A stretch of DNA of 64,000 bases. It comes from Methylotenera versatilis 79 (lineage in GTDB: Bacteria > Pseudomonadota > Gammaproteobacteria > Burkholderiales > Methylophilaceae). The notes under the pieces were generated by a model. That model was not told the DNA's origin. It ran no database searches and saw only the letters and a program-made list of their open reading frames with translations. Position 1 is the first letter of the stretch, and the number at the start of each line of letters is the position of its first letter. Shown in pieces: positions 9,248 through 18,183 of this stretch. A program made the position numbers and the translations under genes. The stretch lies in contig NZ_ARVX01000001.1 in NCBI RefSeq assembly GCF_000384375.1, positions 558,001-622,000 on the forward strand. Direction: 5' to 3'.

Positions 9248-10351
9248 CTAAACAACAATAGTCGGCGCTTCACCGTTATTTTGTGCGCGAATCGACCCAA
9301 TTTCATACACGGTTTCACCTGCATCTTCTAACAATTTTTTAGCAGCAGCAGCATCTGTTTTAGACATAATGACCACCATGCCAATACCGCAGTTAAAGGT
9401 TCTGTACATTTCGCTGTGCGTAATATTGCCTTGCGCTTGCAGCCATTTAAACAAAGGCGGCAAATCCCAACTTTTTGCATTGATTTCTGCGGTTAAGCCA
9501 GCAGGTAATACACGCGGAATATTTTCTGTAATACCGCCGCCTGTAATATGTGCCATACCTTTTGTAGGTAAGGTTTCAATCAACTTAAGCAGTGATTTCA
9601 CATAAATTCTAGTCGGTGCCATCACTACGTCTTTGAATTTTTTACCATGAAAATCGGATTCGAAATCGATGCCTGAGTTCGCAATCAATTTGCGAATCAA
9701 AGAATATCCATTGGAATGGGCACCGCTTGAAGCCAAGCCCAGCACCACATCACCAGCGGCAATACTTAATCCGTTAATGATTTTTTCTTTATCCACACAG
9801 CCGACTGCAAAACCCGCTAAATCATATTCGCCTGCTGGGTACATGCCTGGCATTTCCGCTGTTTCGCCGCCCACTAGCGCACAGCCAGACTGCTCACAAC
9901 CTTCAGCAATGCCTTTGATTACTTGTGCGGCAGTGCCAACTTCTAACTTACCGCAGGCAAAATAATCTAAGAAAAATAGCGGTTCTGCACCTTGTACCAA
10001 AATATCGTTCACACTCATAGCGACTAAATCGATACCAACCGTGTCATGTTTATTCAGCTCAAAAGCCAGCTTTAATTTCGTGCCCACGCCATCTGTGCCA
10101 GAAACCAGCACCGGATTTTTAAACTTTTTAGGCATTTCAAACAAAGAGCCAAATCCGCCGATTCCTGCTAATACTTCTGGGCGCATAGTACGCTTTGCGT
10201 ACGGTTTAATTTGCTCAACCAAGGCGTCGCCTGCTTCCATATCAACGCCAGCATCGCGGTAGCTAATGGAATTTGTGCTTGGGTTTGTAGCGGTTTTTTC
10301 TGGGTTCGTGGTGTTCAAAACTGTTCTCGATTCAATTAATTGCAATATCAC
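9248..10351 (-). CDS. purM: Phosphoribosylformylglycinamidine cyclo-ligase PurM
   Basis: AIR synthetase, fifth step of purine synthesis: ATP-dependent ring closure of FGAM to AIR in the cytoplasm. Characteristic motifs are [17 protein letters not shown] at about 81-97, the Gly-rich [15 protein letters not shown], and [16 protein letters not shown] in the C-terminal domain. The frame begins with GTG, and a TTG at 10318 would give a protein of 356 residues closer to the usual length of about 345; neither start has a strong ribosome binding site, so the start is uncertain. The AI-2E permease gene diverges from it, leaving about 75 bp for both promoters. purN is not adjacent. Confidence 0.93.
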   Translation of the reverse strand: MILQLIESRTVLNTTNPEKTATNPSTNSISYRDAGVDMEAGDALVEQIKPYAKRTMRPEVLAGIGGFGSLFEMPKKFKNPVLVSGTDGVGTKLKLAFELNKHDTVGIDLVAMSVNDILVQGAEPLFFLDYFACGKLEVGTAAQVIKGIAEGCEQSGCALVGGETAEMPGMYPAGEYDLAGFAVGCVDKEKIINGLSIAAGDVVLGLASSGAHSNGYSLIRKLIANSGIDFESDFHGKKFKDVVMAPTRIYVKSLLKLIETLPTKGMAHITGGGITENIPRVLPAGLTAEINAKSWDLPPLFKWLQAQGNITHSEMYRTFNCGIGMVVIMSKTDAAAAKKLLEDAGETVYEIGSIRAQNNGEAPTIVV

Positions 10352-10426
10352 TATTTAACTTAAGTATAATTTTAACTTAAATACACATTTAACTAACTCG
10401 CATTTTAACTCACAATTAATTTAACC

Positions 10427-11533
10427 ATGCCTAATCAACCAAAAAACAGTCGCAAACCATTATCTGACTCAAACATTGTGTCAGATAATCGTTGGTTGAT
10501 TTTAAGTGCAGTTTTTCTACTGTTATTGTATTTTCTGGCGCCTGTGTTGACACCATTTTTAACCGCCGCGATTTTGGCTTATATGTGCGACCCTTTGGTT
10601 GATAGGCTGAGCATATTAGGCTACAAAAAATATCAATTTGGCCGCACAACCGCCACCGTATTAGTCATGATGGGACTTGTAGGTGTTATTACATTACTGC
10701 TTTTAATTATTATTCCCTTATTGCAAAAAGAGTCGCAACTCATTATTGAGCGCCTGCCGAATTTTATTACAAGCGTTCGCACCATAGCCGAACCATGGCT
10801 GCAAAAACACTTTGGTATCAGTTTGGCGATTGATAGCACGCAAATTCAAGATGTCATCACCAAAAACTGGAAAACAGCCGGCGGTGTCTTAGGTGACGTA
10901 TTAAAAACGGCTGGTACCAATAGCATGGCACTGGTCGGCGTTGTCGCAAATATTCTATTGTTGCCTGTGGTTTTATTTTATTTATTGCGAGATTGGGATG
11001 AGATGATTGCAGGTATCGGCAACTTGATTCCACGTCATATTGTTGGCAAAACCACTGAAATCGCCCAAGAGATCGACCAGATGTTAGCTGAATTTTTACG
11101 CGGCCAATTTACGGTGATGATTATCATGAGCGTGTTTTATGCGCTTGGATTATGGTTAACCGGCTTAGAAATGGCGTTGCCTATCGGCATCATCGCAGGT
11201 TTATTAGGTTTTATCCCGTATTTAGGCCCAGCAATCGGTTTAGGCTTGGCTTTATTGGTTGGCGCATTACATTTTAGTAGTTTCGGTCAATTAATCCCCG
11301 TCTTGTTGGTATTTGGTCTTGGTCAATTGATAGAAAGCAATTTTATTACACCAAAATTGGTAGGCGACCGCATCGGCTTGCATCCTGTTGTGGTGATTTT
11401 TGCGTTGTTAGCGGGTGGGCAATTATTCGGCTTTGCAGGTGTATTGCTGGCTTTACCTGTGAGCGCGATGATTGCAGTGGGTTTACGCCGCACCAAAGAT
11501 AGTTATCTAGATAGCGATACTTATCTTAAATAA
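10427..11533 (+). CDS. AI-2E family transporter (PerM-like permease)
   Basis: A 368-residue polytopic membrane protein of the AI-2E/PerM family. Two hydrophobic helices at about 25-60 and one near 75-95 precede a soluble region, and the conserved C-terminal half holds about five helices with the family patterns LRGQFTVMIIM, LGFIPYLGPAIGLG and a late FVTPKLVG-like segment (NFITPKLVGDRIGLHP). Members have been reported as autoinducer-2 exporters or Na+(Li+)/H+ antiporters, but the true substrate is usually unknown. It is followed at 66 bp by hda, a pairing (purM / permease / hda) common in betaproteobacteria and gammaproteobacteria. Confidence 0.85.
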   Translation: MPNQPKNSRKPLSDSNIVSDNRWLILSAVFLLLLYFLAPVLTPFLTAAILAYMCDPLVDRLSILGYKKYQFGRTTATVLVMMGLVGVITLLLLIIIPLLQKESQLIIERLPNFITSVRTIAEPWLQKHFGISLAIDSTQIQDVITKNWKTAGGVLGDVLKTAGTNSMALVGVVANILLLPVVLFYLLRDWDEMIAGIGNLIPRHIVGKTTEIAQEIDQMLAEFLRGQFTVMIIMSVFYALGLWLTGLEMALPIGIIAGLLGFIPYLGPAIGLGLALLVGALHFSSFGQLIPVLLVFGLGQLIESNFITPKLVGDRIGLHPVVVIFALLAGGQLFGFAGVLLALPVSAMIAVGLRRTKDSYLDSDTYLK

Positions 11534-11599
11534 TCAAGCAAGCTTAAACCACCTTAAGTTAACCCATTTTTCACCTCTATTTTTTCAAGCAAAAGCTGC

Positions 11600-12202
11600 A
11601 TGAAACAACTGCTACTCGACATTAAACCTGCCGCGCCACCCACATTGCAAAACTTTGTGGTGGGGCGTAATGCGGAAGCGCTGGCGAGCTTAACCCTTTC
11701 GATTAGCGGTAATTCACCACGATTTATTTATTTGTGGGGCGAGTCTGGTTCAGGTAAAAGTCATTTATTACAAGCATGCAAAGCAATCGGTGCGAACGTA
11801 GCCGATAACGTGCATTTACTGGATAACGCAGCGCAAATTGATTTATTTAACCAATATAATCAACGCAAAGAAGCGGACGAATTTATGATTACCGCAGGTT
11901 TGCATGCGCCCACACAAATGGGTTTGCGCGACGACCTAGCAACGCGATTGGCTTGGGGTTTGGTGTATCAGTTACATCCACTAAATGATATTGAAAAAGC
12001 CACTGCACTTAAACAGCACGCTTTTGAGCGCGGCATGAAATTGCCCGATGAAGTGGTGGATTATTGCCTGCGTTATCTGCGCCGCGATTTACCAACGCTA
12101 ATGGCGACTTTAGATGCGCTGGACGAATGGTCGCTGACCATGCAAAAACCGATTACAGTGCCAATGTTGCGCAAATTATTGCAACTCAATCTGGATTTGT
12201 AA
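11600..12202 (+). CDS. hda: DnaA regulatory inactivator Hda
   Basis: A 200-residue AAA+ protein related to DnaA domain III. The N-terminus MKQLLLDI carries the QLxLxI-type sliding-clamp binding motif, followed by FVVGRNAEA (box II-like) and the Walker A GESGSGKS (47-54). In E. coli, Hda bound to the DNA-loaded clamp triggers hydrolysis of DnaA-ATP and so prevents re-initiation. At 200 residues it is shorter than the E. coli protein (about 233); the Walker B/sensor region (NVHLLDNAAQI) looks degenerate, as is usual in betaproteobacterial Hda. Its stop codon lies in the first unit of a small tandem repeat. Confidence 0.85.
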   Translation: MKQLLLDIKPAAPPTLQNFVVGRNAEALASLTLSISGNSPRFIYLWGESGSGKSHLLQACKAIGANVADNVHLLDNAAQIDLFNQYNQRKEADEFMITAGLHAPTQMGLRDDLATRLAWGLVYQLHPLNDIEKATALKQHAFERGMKLPDEVVDYCLRYLRRDLPTLMATLDALDEWSLTMQKPITVPMLRKLLQLNLDL

Positions 12203-12250
12203 GTCTTGAATTTGTAAGTCTGGCTTTATAAGCTTGAACATGTAAGCTTC
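12193..12250. repeat. Degenerate ~15-bp tandem repeat at the 3' end of hda
   Basis: The heptamer GTAAGTC occurs at 12199 and 12214 and the related ATAAGCT/GTAAGCT at 12229 and 12242, within blocks of about 15 bp (spacing 15, 15, 13). The first unit contains the hda stop codon, so the last codons of hda appear to have been duplicated into the intergenic space. Confidence 0.5.
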
Positions 12251-12324
12251 AATTTACTGGTTGAGATTTATATTCAACGGTTTAAATATCCATTTAAACG
12301 ACTAATACCGATAAGATTAAACCC

Positions 12325-13959
12325 ATGTTAAGAATCACCGAAATCAAATTACCCATCGCCACATCTGCTGAAGAAGGCCATACAGAGGCAGAACTTCGCG
12401 TGGCGGCGATTAAAAAATTGGGGATTAGCGCGAGTGATTTAACCAGTTTTAGCATTTTTAAGCGCGGCACAGATGCACGCAAGTCGCATGCGATATTGCT
12501 GGTTTATTCGCTGGATGTGGTGATTGAAAATGAAGCAAAAGTATTGGCAAAATTCGCTAAAGATCCGCATGTTAAGTTAACGCCTGATACAGACTATAAA
12601 GCGGTTGCCAGCGCACCGACGCATTTAAAATCGCGACCGATTGTGATTGGCTTTGGCCCTGCGGGGATTTTTGCCGCATTGATTTTAGCGCAAGCAGGAT
12701 TCAAACCGATTGTGCTGGAACGCGGTAAAGCCGTGAAAGAAAGAACCAAAGATACTTGGGATTTATGGCGCAAAAGTAAACTGCATCCAGAATCGAATGT
12801 GCAGTTTGGTGAAGGTGGCGCTGGTACTTTTTCGGATGGAAAATTGTGGAGCCAGATTAAAGACCCCAAACATTATGGACGCAAAGTGCTGGAAGAGTTT
12901 GTGGCGGCTGGCGCACCAGCAGAGATTCTGTATATCAGCCATCCGCACATCGGCACGTTTCGCTTAGTGAGTATGGTCGAAAATATGCGCAACAATATTA
13001 TCGCGCTGGGCGGTGAGATTCGTTTTAATTCGCGCGTAGATGATATTGAGATTAAAGATAACGCTGTTCAAGGTGTGATGCTGGCGAATGGCGAACAGAT
13101 TCCCAGTAATCATGTTGTATTGGCGGTTGGACATAGTGCGCGTGATACGTTTGAAATGGTGCACAAAAAAGGTATTTTTGTGGAAGCCAAGCCTTTTTCC
13201 ATCGGCTTTCGTATTGAACATCCGCAATCGTTAATCGACAAAGCACGTTATGGCAGCAGCTATAGTGAAGATTTAATCAGCAAGCTAGGAGCGGCTGAAT
13301 ATAAATTGGTGCACCACGCCAGCAATGGTCGTAGCGTTTATAGTTTTTGCATGTGCCCAGGCGGCACGGTTGTTGCAGCCACTTCTGAAGAAGGTCGCGT
13401 GGCGACAAACGGTATGAGCCAATACAGCCGCAATGAACGCAATGCCAATTCAGGTATTGTCGTGGGCATCACGCCTGAAGTAGATTTTCCCGCGCATCCG
13501 TTGGCAGGGATTGAACTACAGCGTCAATTAGAAAGTCATGCTTATGTGCTGGGTGGCAATAATTACGCAGCACCAGCCCAATTGATTGGTGACTTTTTAG
13601 CCAATAAACCATCTCAACAATTGGGTGAAGTTGCACCTTCGTACACGCCTGGCGTTCATCTGACTAATCTGGAATCTGCGTTACCTCAATTTGCGATTGA
13701 TGCGATTCGTGAGGCGATTCCTGCGTTTGCTAAGCAGATAAAAGGTTATGATATGGCTGAAGGCATTTTAACGGGCGTGGAAACGCGCACCAGCAGCCCA
13801 ATCCGTATCAAGCGCGACGATGACTCGCTTGAAAGTATTAATACCAAAGGTTTGTACCCATGCGGCGAAGGTGCTGGCTATGCAGGCGGCATTTTATCTG
13901 CTGGCGTTGATGGCATTAAAGTGGCAGAAGCAGTCATTCTTGACATCAACAAACTATAA
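12325..13959 (+). CDS. NAD(P)/FAD-dependent oxidoreductase (COG2509 type)
   Basis: A 544-residue flavoprotein. About 100 N-terminal residues form a small separate domain (LRITEIKLPI... with KRGTDARKSHAI), typical of this family. The dinucleotide-binding motif follows as VIGFGPAGIFAAL (107-119). Later segments are NVQFGEGGAGTFSDGKL, a GVETRTSSPIRI motif and the C-terminal FAD-contacting GLYPCGEGAGYAGGI. These identify the widespread uncharacterised NAD(FAD)-utilising dehydrogenase family; the physiological substrate is not known. Cytoplasmic. It lies between hda and chaA on the same strand with 122 bp upstream, so it likely has its own promoter. Confidence 0.83.
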   Translation: MLRITEIKLPIATSAEEGHTEAELRVAAIKKLGISASDLTSFSIFKRGTDARKSHAILLVYSLDVVIENEAKVLAKFAKDPHVKLTPDTDYKAVASAPTHLKSRPIVIGFGPAGIFAALILAQAGFKPIVLERGKAVKERTKDTWDLWRKSKLHPESNVQFGEGGAGTFSDGKLWSQIKDPKHYGRKVLEEFVAAGAPAEILYISHPHIGTFRLVSMVENMRNNIIALGGEIRFNSRVDDIEIKDNAVQGVMLANGEQIPSNHVVLAVGHSARDTFEMVHKKGIFVEAKPFSIGFRIEHPQSLIDKARYGSSYSEDLISKLGAAEYKLVHHASNGRSVYSFCMCPGGTVVAATSEEGRVATNGMSQYSRNERNANSGIVVGITPEVDFPAHPLAGIELQRQLESHAYVLGGNNYAAPAQLIGDFLANKPSQQLGEVAPSYTPGVHLTNLESALPQFAIDAIREAIPAFAKQIKGYDMAEGILTGVETRTSSPIRIKRDDDSLESINTKGLYPCGEGAGYAGGILSAGVDGIKVAEAVILDINKL

Positions 13960-13996
13960 ATCGCACCAAAACGAGTAGTAAAAAAAGGTCATCTAT

Positions 13997-15115
13997 ATGA
14001 GTAACGGTTCAACCATTTCAACATCATCCATCGTTGCCCCAGTGCTCGCTTTAATCGTATTAGGGTTAACTCAGTTACAGTTAAATTTAGGCAATATCGA
14101 ATCCATCGTCATGGCCATTGCGTTAATTGGCGCGGTATTAGCGGCAGTCCATCACGCAGAAACGATCGCACATAAACTGGGTGAGCCGTATGGAACTTTA
14201 TTATTGGCAACGGCTATTACTGTTATCGAAGTCGGGCTGATTTTATCGTTAATGTTAACTGGCGGGCCCGAAACCGCTGCATTGGCGCGCGATACGGTAT
14301 TCGCAGCAGTGATGATTATCATCACTGGTATTGTCGGCATCTGTTCATTAATCGGCGGCATGTTATACAAAGAGCAAGTGTTTAAACTGCATGGCGCGAA
14401 TGCTGCCCTATCCACTTTGACAGCGATTGTGGTGTTAACGCTAATTTTACCCAACTACACATTAACCACACGCGGACCTGTTTACAGTGGAAGCCAACTG
14501 GCTTTTATCGCACTGGTTTCGCTGGTTTTATACGGCACGTTTGTATTTGTGCAGGCCATTCGCCACAGAAATTATTTTTTAGATGCAAAAGATAATAACG
14601 ACGATGAAGAAAGCGACTTTGAAGGAAATTCAATTTCTGCCGACGAGAATAAAGATTCTAATCGAGTCACTTACATTAGCGCAGGCATGTTATTGATTTG
14701 CTTGGTAGCTGTTGTATTGCTGGCAAAATCGCTTGCGCCAACCATTGAAGATTTTGTGAAGTTGATTCATGCACCGCATCAATTGGTGGGCGTGATTATC
14801 GCAAGTATCGTTTTACTGCCAGAAGGCTTGGCCGCTGTACGCGCCGCGCGTAAGAACATGTTTCAAACCAGTTTGAATTTAGCGTTGGGCTCAGCACTCG
14901 CCAGTATCGGCCTAACCATTCCTGCCGTTGCGATTCTATCGCTGGCAACAGGATGGACGCTGTTTTTAGGCATCGATATGAAATCGACCGTTTTAGTGTT
15001 GTTGGCTTTGTTTGTAAACGCCATTTCACTGGCAACTGGCCGCACCAATGTTTTACAAGGCGTGATACTTTTGGTGATATTTGGCGTATATCTGTTTACG
15101 ACCGCAATTCCATAA
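13997..15115 (+). CDS. chaA: Calcium/cation:proton antiporter ChaA-like
   Basis: A 372-residue CaCA-superfamily antiporter. The two alpha-repeats are recognisable: HHAETIAHKLGEPYGTLLLA with ITVIEVG in the first half, and VLLPEGLAAVRAARKN with LNLALGSALASIGLT in the second. A highly acidic cytoplasmic loop (about 192-217, Asp/Glu/Asn-rich) lies between the halves, as in ChaA. It should exchange Ca2+, Na+ or K+ for H+ at the inner membrane, protecting against alkaline or salt stress. A weak Shine-Dalgarno (AAAAAAGG) precedes the ATG. It converges with soxZ. Confidence 0.85.
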   Translation: MSNGSTISTSSIVAPVLALIVLGLTQLQLNLGNIESIVMAIALIGAVLAAVHHAETIAHKLGEPYGTLLLATAITVIEVGLILSLMLTGGPETAALARDTVFAAVMIIITGIVGICSLIGGMLYKEQVFKLHGANAALSTLTAIVVLTLILPNYTLTTRGPVYSGSQLAFIALVSLVLYGTFVFVQAIRHRNYFLDAKDNNDDEESDFEGNSISADENKDSNRVTYISAGMLLICLVAVVLLAKSLAPTIEDFVKLIHAPHQLVGVIIASIVLLPEGLAAVRAARKNMFQTSLNLALGSALASIGLTIPAVAILSLATGWTLFLGIDMKSTVLVLLALFVNAISLATGRTNVLQGVILLVIFGVYLFTTAIP

Positions 15116-15148
15116 AACTTGTTTAATCATAATCCTTGTTTAATTTGG

Positions 15149-15176
15149 ATAATCAGAACTAATTATTTCTGATTAT
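15149..15176. terminator. AT-rich hairpin between chaA and soxZ
   Basis: Perfect 10-bp inverted repeat (15149-15158, 15167-15176) at the convergent ends; its right arm overlaps the soxZ stop codon. Low GC makes it a weak terminator candidate. Confidence 0.4.
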
Positions 15177-15487
15177 GCAGCCATCACCAACACATCGCCT
15201 TCACCTATTTTTCCCAGATTATCTGTCCAGTTAACCATTATTTTGTCGCCAATTTTCGCGTCTTTTAGGTAAAAAGTCAGGTAGGGATTTTTTGAGATGC
15301 CAGTTCCCCACTGCATTTCAAGCACGATTTTTTCGTTCAATTTAGCCGTTAACAATTGAATAAAATGGGCTGGAATCAACTCTCCAGAATCGTCTTTTTT
15401 GCGGCCAGTTTCCATCGGATGATTAATGATCAATTTGACCTCAGTTAAGTCGTTAACCAGCTTGGCGCGCATTTTTATATTGTCCAT
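15173..15487 (-). CDS. soxZ: Sulfur-carrier subunit SoxZ
   Basis: Small all-beta protein of about 104 residues that pairs with SoxY; the SoxYZ complex carries sulfur substrates on the SoxY cysteine in the periplasm. Family patterns are INHPMETGRKKDDSG and WGTGISKNPYLTFYLK, then the C-terminal WTDNLGKIGEGDV. The ATG at 15487 is preferred because AAAGGCG lies at a proper distance before it; a TTG seven codons upstream overlaps soxY. No signal peptide: SoxZ is normally carried out with SoxY by the Tat system. The pair is not accompanied by soxXA, soxB or soxCD in the window. Confidence 0.88.
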   Translation of the reverse strand: MDNIKMRAKLVNDLTEVKLIINHPMETGRKKDDSGELIPAHFIQLLTAKLNEKIVLEMQWGTGISKNPYLTFYLKDAKIGDKIMVNWTDNLGKIGEGDVLVMAA

Positions 15488-15498
15488 ATTTTCGCCTT

Positions 15499-15939
15499 TT
15501 AGCCGCAACCGTTTTCAAGCACCACCACATTTTTGGAAGCAGTAAAATATTGGTCGCCCGCCTTAACCACTATTTTCACATCAGAAGTTTCTGCCATTTT
15601 AATACGCGTCACCAATTTTGGTAGTGCACCGTTGCTAAACGTAAAATGTCCAATCAACGTGGTCGGATTATGTTCTACAAATATTGCAATCGATTCGGTA
15701 TTCGGTATGCGGCTATTGATTTCCAATTGTACGATTGCGCCATTTTCTGCACGATCTGGCGCGTTAATATCGATATCATTACTCGGTAGCTCATTGCTAA
15801 TCGCCAAATCACTAGCAGCATTGCTGAACTTTGTTGCTTCAAATGCGCGCTTGTTCCAAGTGGCGGCTAGCGCATTTATGGGCGTAATCAACAATGTTAC
15901 CAAACCCAAAAAAACACTTAAAAAATCTCTACGTTGCAT
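15499..15939 (-). CDS. soxY: Sulfur-carrier subunit SoxY with Tat signal
   Basis: A 146-residue SoxY family protein. The N-terminus MQRRDFLSVFLGLV is a twin-arginine signal with a hydrophobic core ending near NALA (about residue 25). The mature part has the expected beta-rich pattern (NGAIVQLEINSRIPNTES, FTFSNGALPKLVTRIKM). The conserved Cys that holds the sulfur substrate is the second-last residue, but the tail reads ENGCG instead of the classical GGCGG swinging arm. The start ATG overlaps the stop of the M48 protease gene by one base (TGATG) and soxZ follows, so the three genes are translationally linked. Its partner enzymes are not in the window. Confidence 0.87.
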   Translation of the reverse strand: MQRRDFLSVFLGLVTLLITPINALAATWNKRAFEATKFSNAASDLAISNELPSNDIDINAPDRAENGAIVQLEINSRIPNTESIAIFVEHNPTTLIGHFTFSNGALPKLVTRIKMAETSDVKIVVKAGDQYFTASKNVVVLENGCG

Positions 15940-17537
15940 CAGCCCATCCTTTCCAGTGCGGTTTTTTCATTTGCCTGCAAACGACGTAATTCTTTTAAAC
16001 GCGCATCTACAATGGAATGCTCATAAAAATTACCGTCTTTGGCTTTGACCGCGAAATCAAACTGCTCAACGGCTCTGCTTAAATTATATTTGCGATAATA
16101 AGCTTCGCCCTGCGCCTGAAAGCGCAAGAGATCTTTACCTTTTGCCGCATACGCTTTTGCCATCATGTCATAAAAATAAGCATCCGTTGGAAACAGCGGT
16201 TGTTTTTCCGCAATCAACTGAAGTGCTTTATCTGGCTGATTCGTGGCCAAATAATGTTCGGCATAACCATAAATCAGCGCGCGGTGATTAGGGAATAACG
16301 TCAGTGCTTTAGCGTATTGAATAGCCGCCGCCTGCGGATTATTACGCGCGACTTCAATGCGCGCAGCCAAGTTTTCAATAAAAGGATGCTTAGCCGCATT
16401 GGTTTTTAACCATTGCATTTGTTTGCTTGCGCCGGCTAAATCATTTTTGCGCAACATCGCCACTGCCAAACCATAATTCTCGGCTGTTTCATTGGCAAAT
16501 CTGCGCTCTTTCAAATTATCTTGAAATTGGTCAATCGCCGATTGCGCCATGCCGTTGCCAGCGCGCAATTTCGCCTTAACCAGTTGAAAATCCAAACTAT
16601 CTGGCACTTGCCGGTAAGGCATGGTTTCGACACGGTTTGATACGTCCGCAATGCGCTCCGCCGTGAGTGGATGCGAACGTAAAAAGCTAGGCGCCGTGCC
16701 TTCTACAAAGCGCGTGCCACGTTGCAAAGTGGTAAAAAATGCTGGCATCGCACGCACATCGTATCCCGCCGCGTCTAATATGGTTAAACCAACGCGGTCC
16801 GCTTCACGTTCATGTTCTCGCGTGTAATCTAATTGCCGTTGCACGCCTGCCGCAGTTGAAGCGGTTAATGCTCCGCTAGCGAGCTCTGGATTGGCTCGCG
16901 CAACCAATAAAGCCAGTGCAATTCCTGCAATATTTTTGAAGGTATCGTATTTTTGCGAAGCCAACATCCGCGCCAAATGACGTTGCGTCACATGCCCGAT
17001 CTCATGCCCCAACACACCAGCCATTTCAGATTCGCTATTTGACGCTAAAATCAAACCCGTGTGAACACCAATAATGCCGCCTGGCATAGCGAATGCATTA
17101 ATCGAATTATCGCGCACGACGAAAAAGTTAAACGTCTGGCGTTTATCTGGGCCACTGGCGGCTAATCTTTGACCAACCGCCTGTAGATAATCGGTGACTT
17201 CCGCATCTTCTAATACATCATCGCTCACAGCCACTTGGCGTAAAATCTGTTCGGCAATGCGCTGTTCATCTTGTGGCGTTAATACCGTTTGCGCAATATC
17301 GCCCAAATCTGGCAAATTAGTATCTAAATCTCGGCTAGGTATATTTGTATTTAGCCCACCATCTTCATAAGGTTTGCCAGAAATCGCAGATTGTTTGATG
17401 TTGTCTGCCAATGTTGTATTGGTCACAAACAAACCTGTTATAAAAATCGTCTGCGTAAAAATCACTAAGGCAATTTTTGCGCTGGTGGTTTTTTGCCGAT
17501 TAATTTGCTCATTAATTAATGTTAACTTTAATTTCAT
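15939..17537 (-). CDS. M48 family metalloprotease with TPR domain (BepA-like)
   Basis: Periplasmic zinc peptidase, about 532 residues from the ATG at 17537. An upstream in-frame ATG at 17654 would overlap the divergent moaC and was not used. A signal-like hydrophobic stretch (IALVIFTQTIFITGLFV) ends near residue 42. The M48 domain has the zinc site HEIGH (about 178-182) and the third ligand in EREAD (about 243-247). The C-terminal half is built of TPR-like helical repeats. It resembles E. coli BepA, which assists LptD assembly and degrades misfolded outer-membrane proteins. It is the first gene of a transcript that continues into soxY and soxZ, an odd partnership. Confidence 0.85.
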   Translation of the reverse strand: MKLKLTLINEQINRQKTTSAKIALVIFTQTIFITGLFVTNTTLADNIKQSAISGKPYEDGGLNTNIPSRDLDTNLPDLGDIAQTVLTPQDEQRIAEQILRQVAVSDDVLEDAEVTDYLQAVGQRLAASGPDKRQTFNFFVVRDNSINAFAMPGGIIGVHTGLILASNSESEMAGVLGHEIGHVTQRHLARMLASQKYDTFKNIAGIALALLVARANPELASGALTASTAAGVQRQLDYTREHEREADRVGLTILDAAGYDVRAMPAFFTTLQRGTRFVEGTAPSFLRSHPLTAERIADVSNRVETMPYRQVPDSLDFQLVKAKLRAGNGMAQSAIDQFQDNLKERRFANETAENYGLAVAMLRKNDLAGASKQMQWLKTNAAKHPFIENLAARIEVARNNPQAAAIQYAKALTLFPNHRALIYGYAEHYLATNQPDKALQLIAEKQPLFPTDAYFYDMMAKAYAAKGKDLLRFQAQGEAYYRKYNLSRAVEQFDFAVKAKDGNFYEHSIVDARLKELRRLQANEKTALERMG

Positions 17538-17600
17538 TATTGTTATGATAATGCCTTTATGGCGCAAGTTCATGCCAAATTTTGAATGGATTGTAAATAC

Positions 17601-18092
17601 ATGGCGAATACCAATCAAGCACTTACCCACTTTGATCACAGCGGCCAAGCGCATATGGTGGATGTTGGCGACAAAGCCGCTACGCGCCGCATCGGCATTG
17701 CCACCGGCACAATTAGCATGTTGCCCACCACGCTTAAATTAATTCAGCAAGGCGATGCAAAAAAAGGCGATGTACTCGGCATCGCACGTATTGCAGCGAT
17801 TCAAGCCAGCAAAAAAACAGCCGATTTGATTCCGCTTTGTCATCCGATTTCACTGACTAAAGTATCGGTAACATTCGACATAAATGCGCCTGAATCTAGC
17901 ATTAACTGCACGGTAAGTTGTGAAACGACAGGTCAAACTGGGGTAGAGATGGAAGCATTGACTGCAGTCAGTGTCGGTTTGCTCACCATTTATGACATGT
18001 GCAAAGCGGTAGACCGCGGCATGACGATTAACGCCATAAGATTGTTAGAAAAACATGGTGGGAAATCAGGCGATTGGATTGCAAGCAGTTAA
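17601..18092 (+). CDS. moaC: Cyclic pyranopterin monophosphate synthase MoaC
   Basis: Second half of the first step of molybdenum cofactor synthesis: converts 3',8-cyclo-GTP to cPMP, in the cytoplasm as a hexamer. The 163 residues from ATG 17601 contain the full set of family motifs: [56 protein letters not shown] and KHGGKSGDW. An ATG 15 bp upstream is possible; the chosen one gives the usual N-terminus [12 protein letters not shown]. No other moa gene is adjacent. It diverges from the M48 protease gene and converges with the SPFH gene. Confidence 0.93.
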   Translation: MANTNQALTHFDHSGQAHMVDVGDKAATRRIGIATGTISMLPTTLKLIQQGDAKKGDVLGIARIAAIQASKKTADLIPLCHPISLTKVSVTFDINAPESSINCTVSCETTGQTGVEMEALTAVSVGLLTIYDMCKAVDRGMTINAIRLLEKHGGKSGDWIASS

Positions 18093-18183
18093 GTTTGTGA
18101 CGACTTAGCCACTTGCAAAGCTTAATTTTTAAAAATTAAAGCAGAGTCTAAAACTGTGTAACTTAAAACTATGCAAATTGATA

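Noticed and set aside
15488-15508. Upstream TTG start for soxZ
   Set aside because: Overlaps soxY and lacks a ribosome binding site, while the ATG at 15487 has one.
17538-17654. N-terminal extension of the M48 protease
   Set aside because: Would run into the divergent moaC start and lacks signal features; ATG at 17537 fits better.
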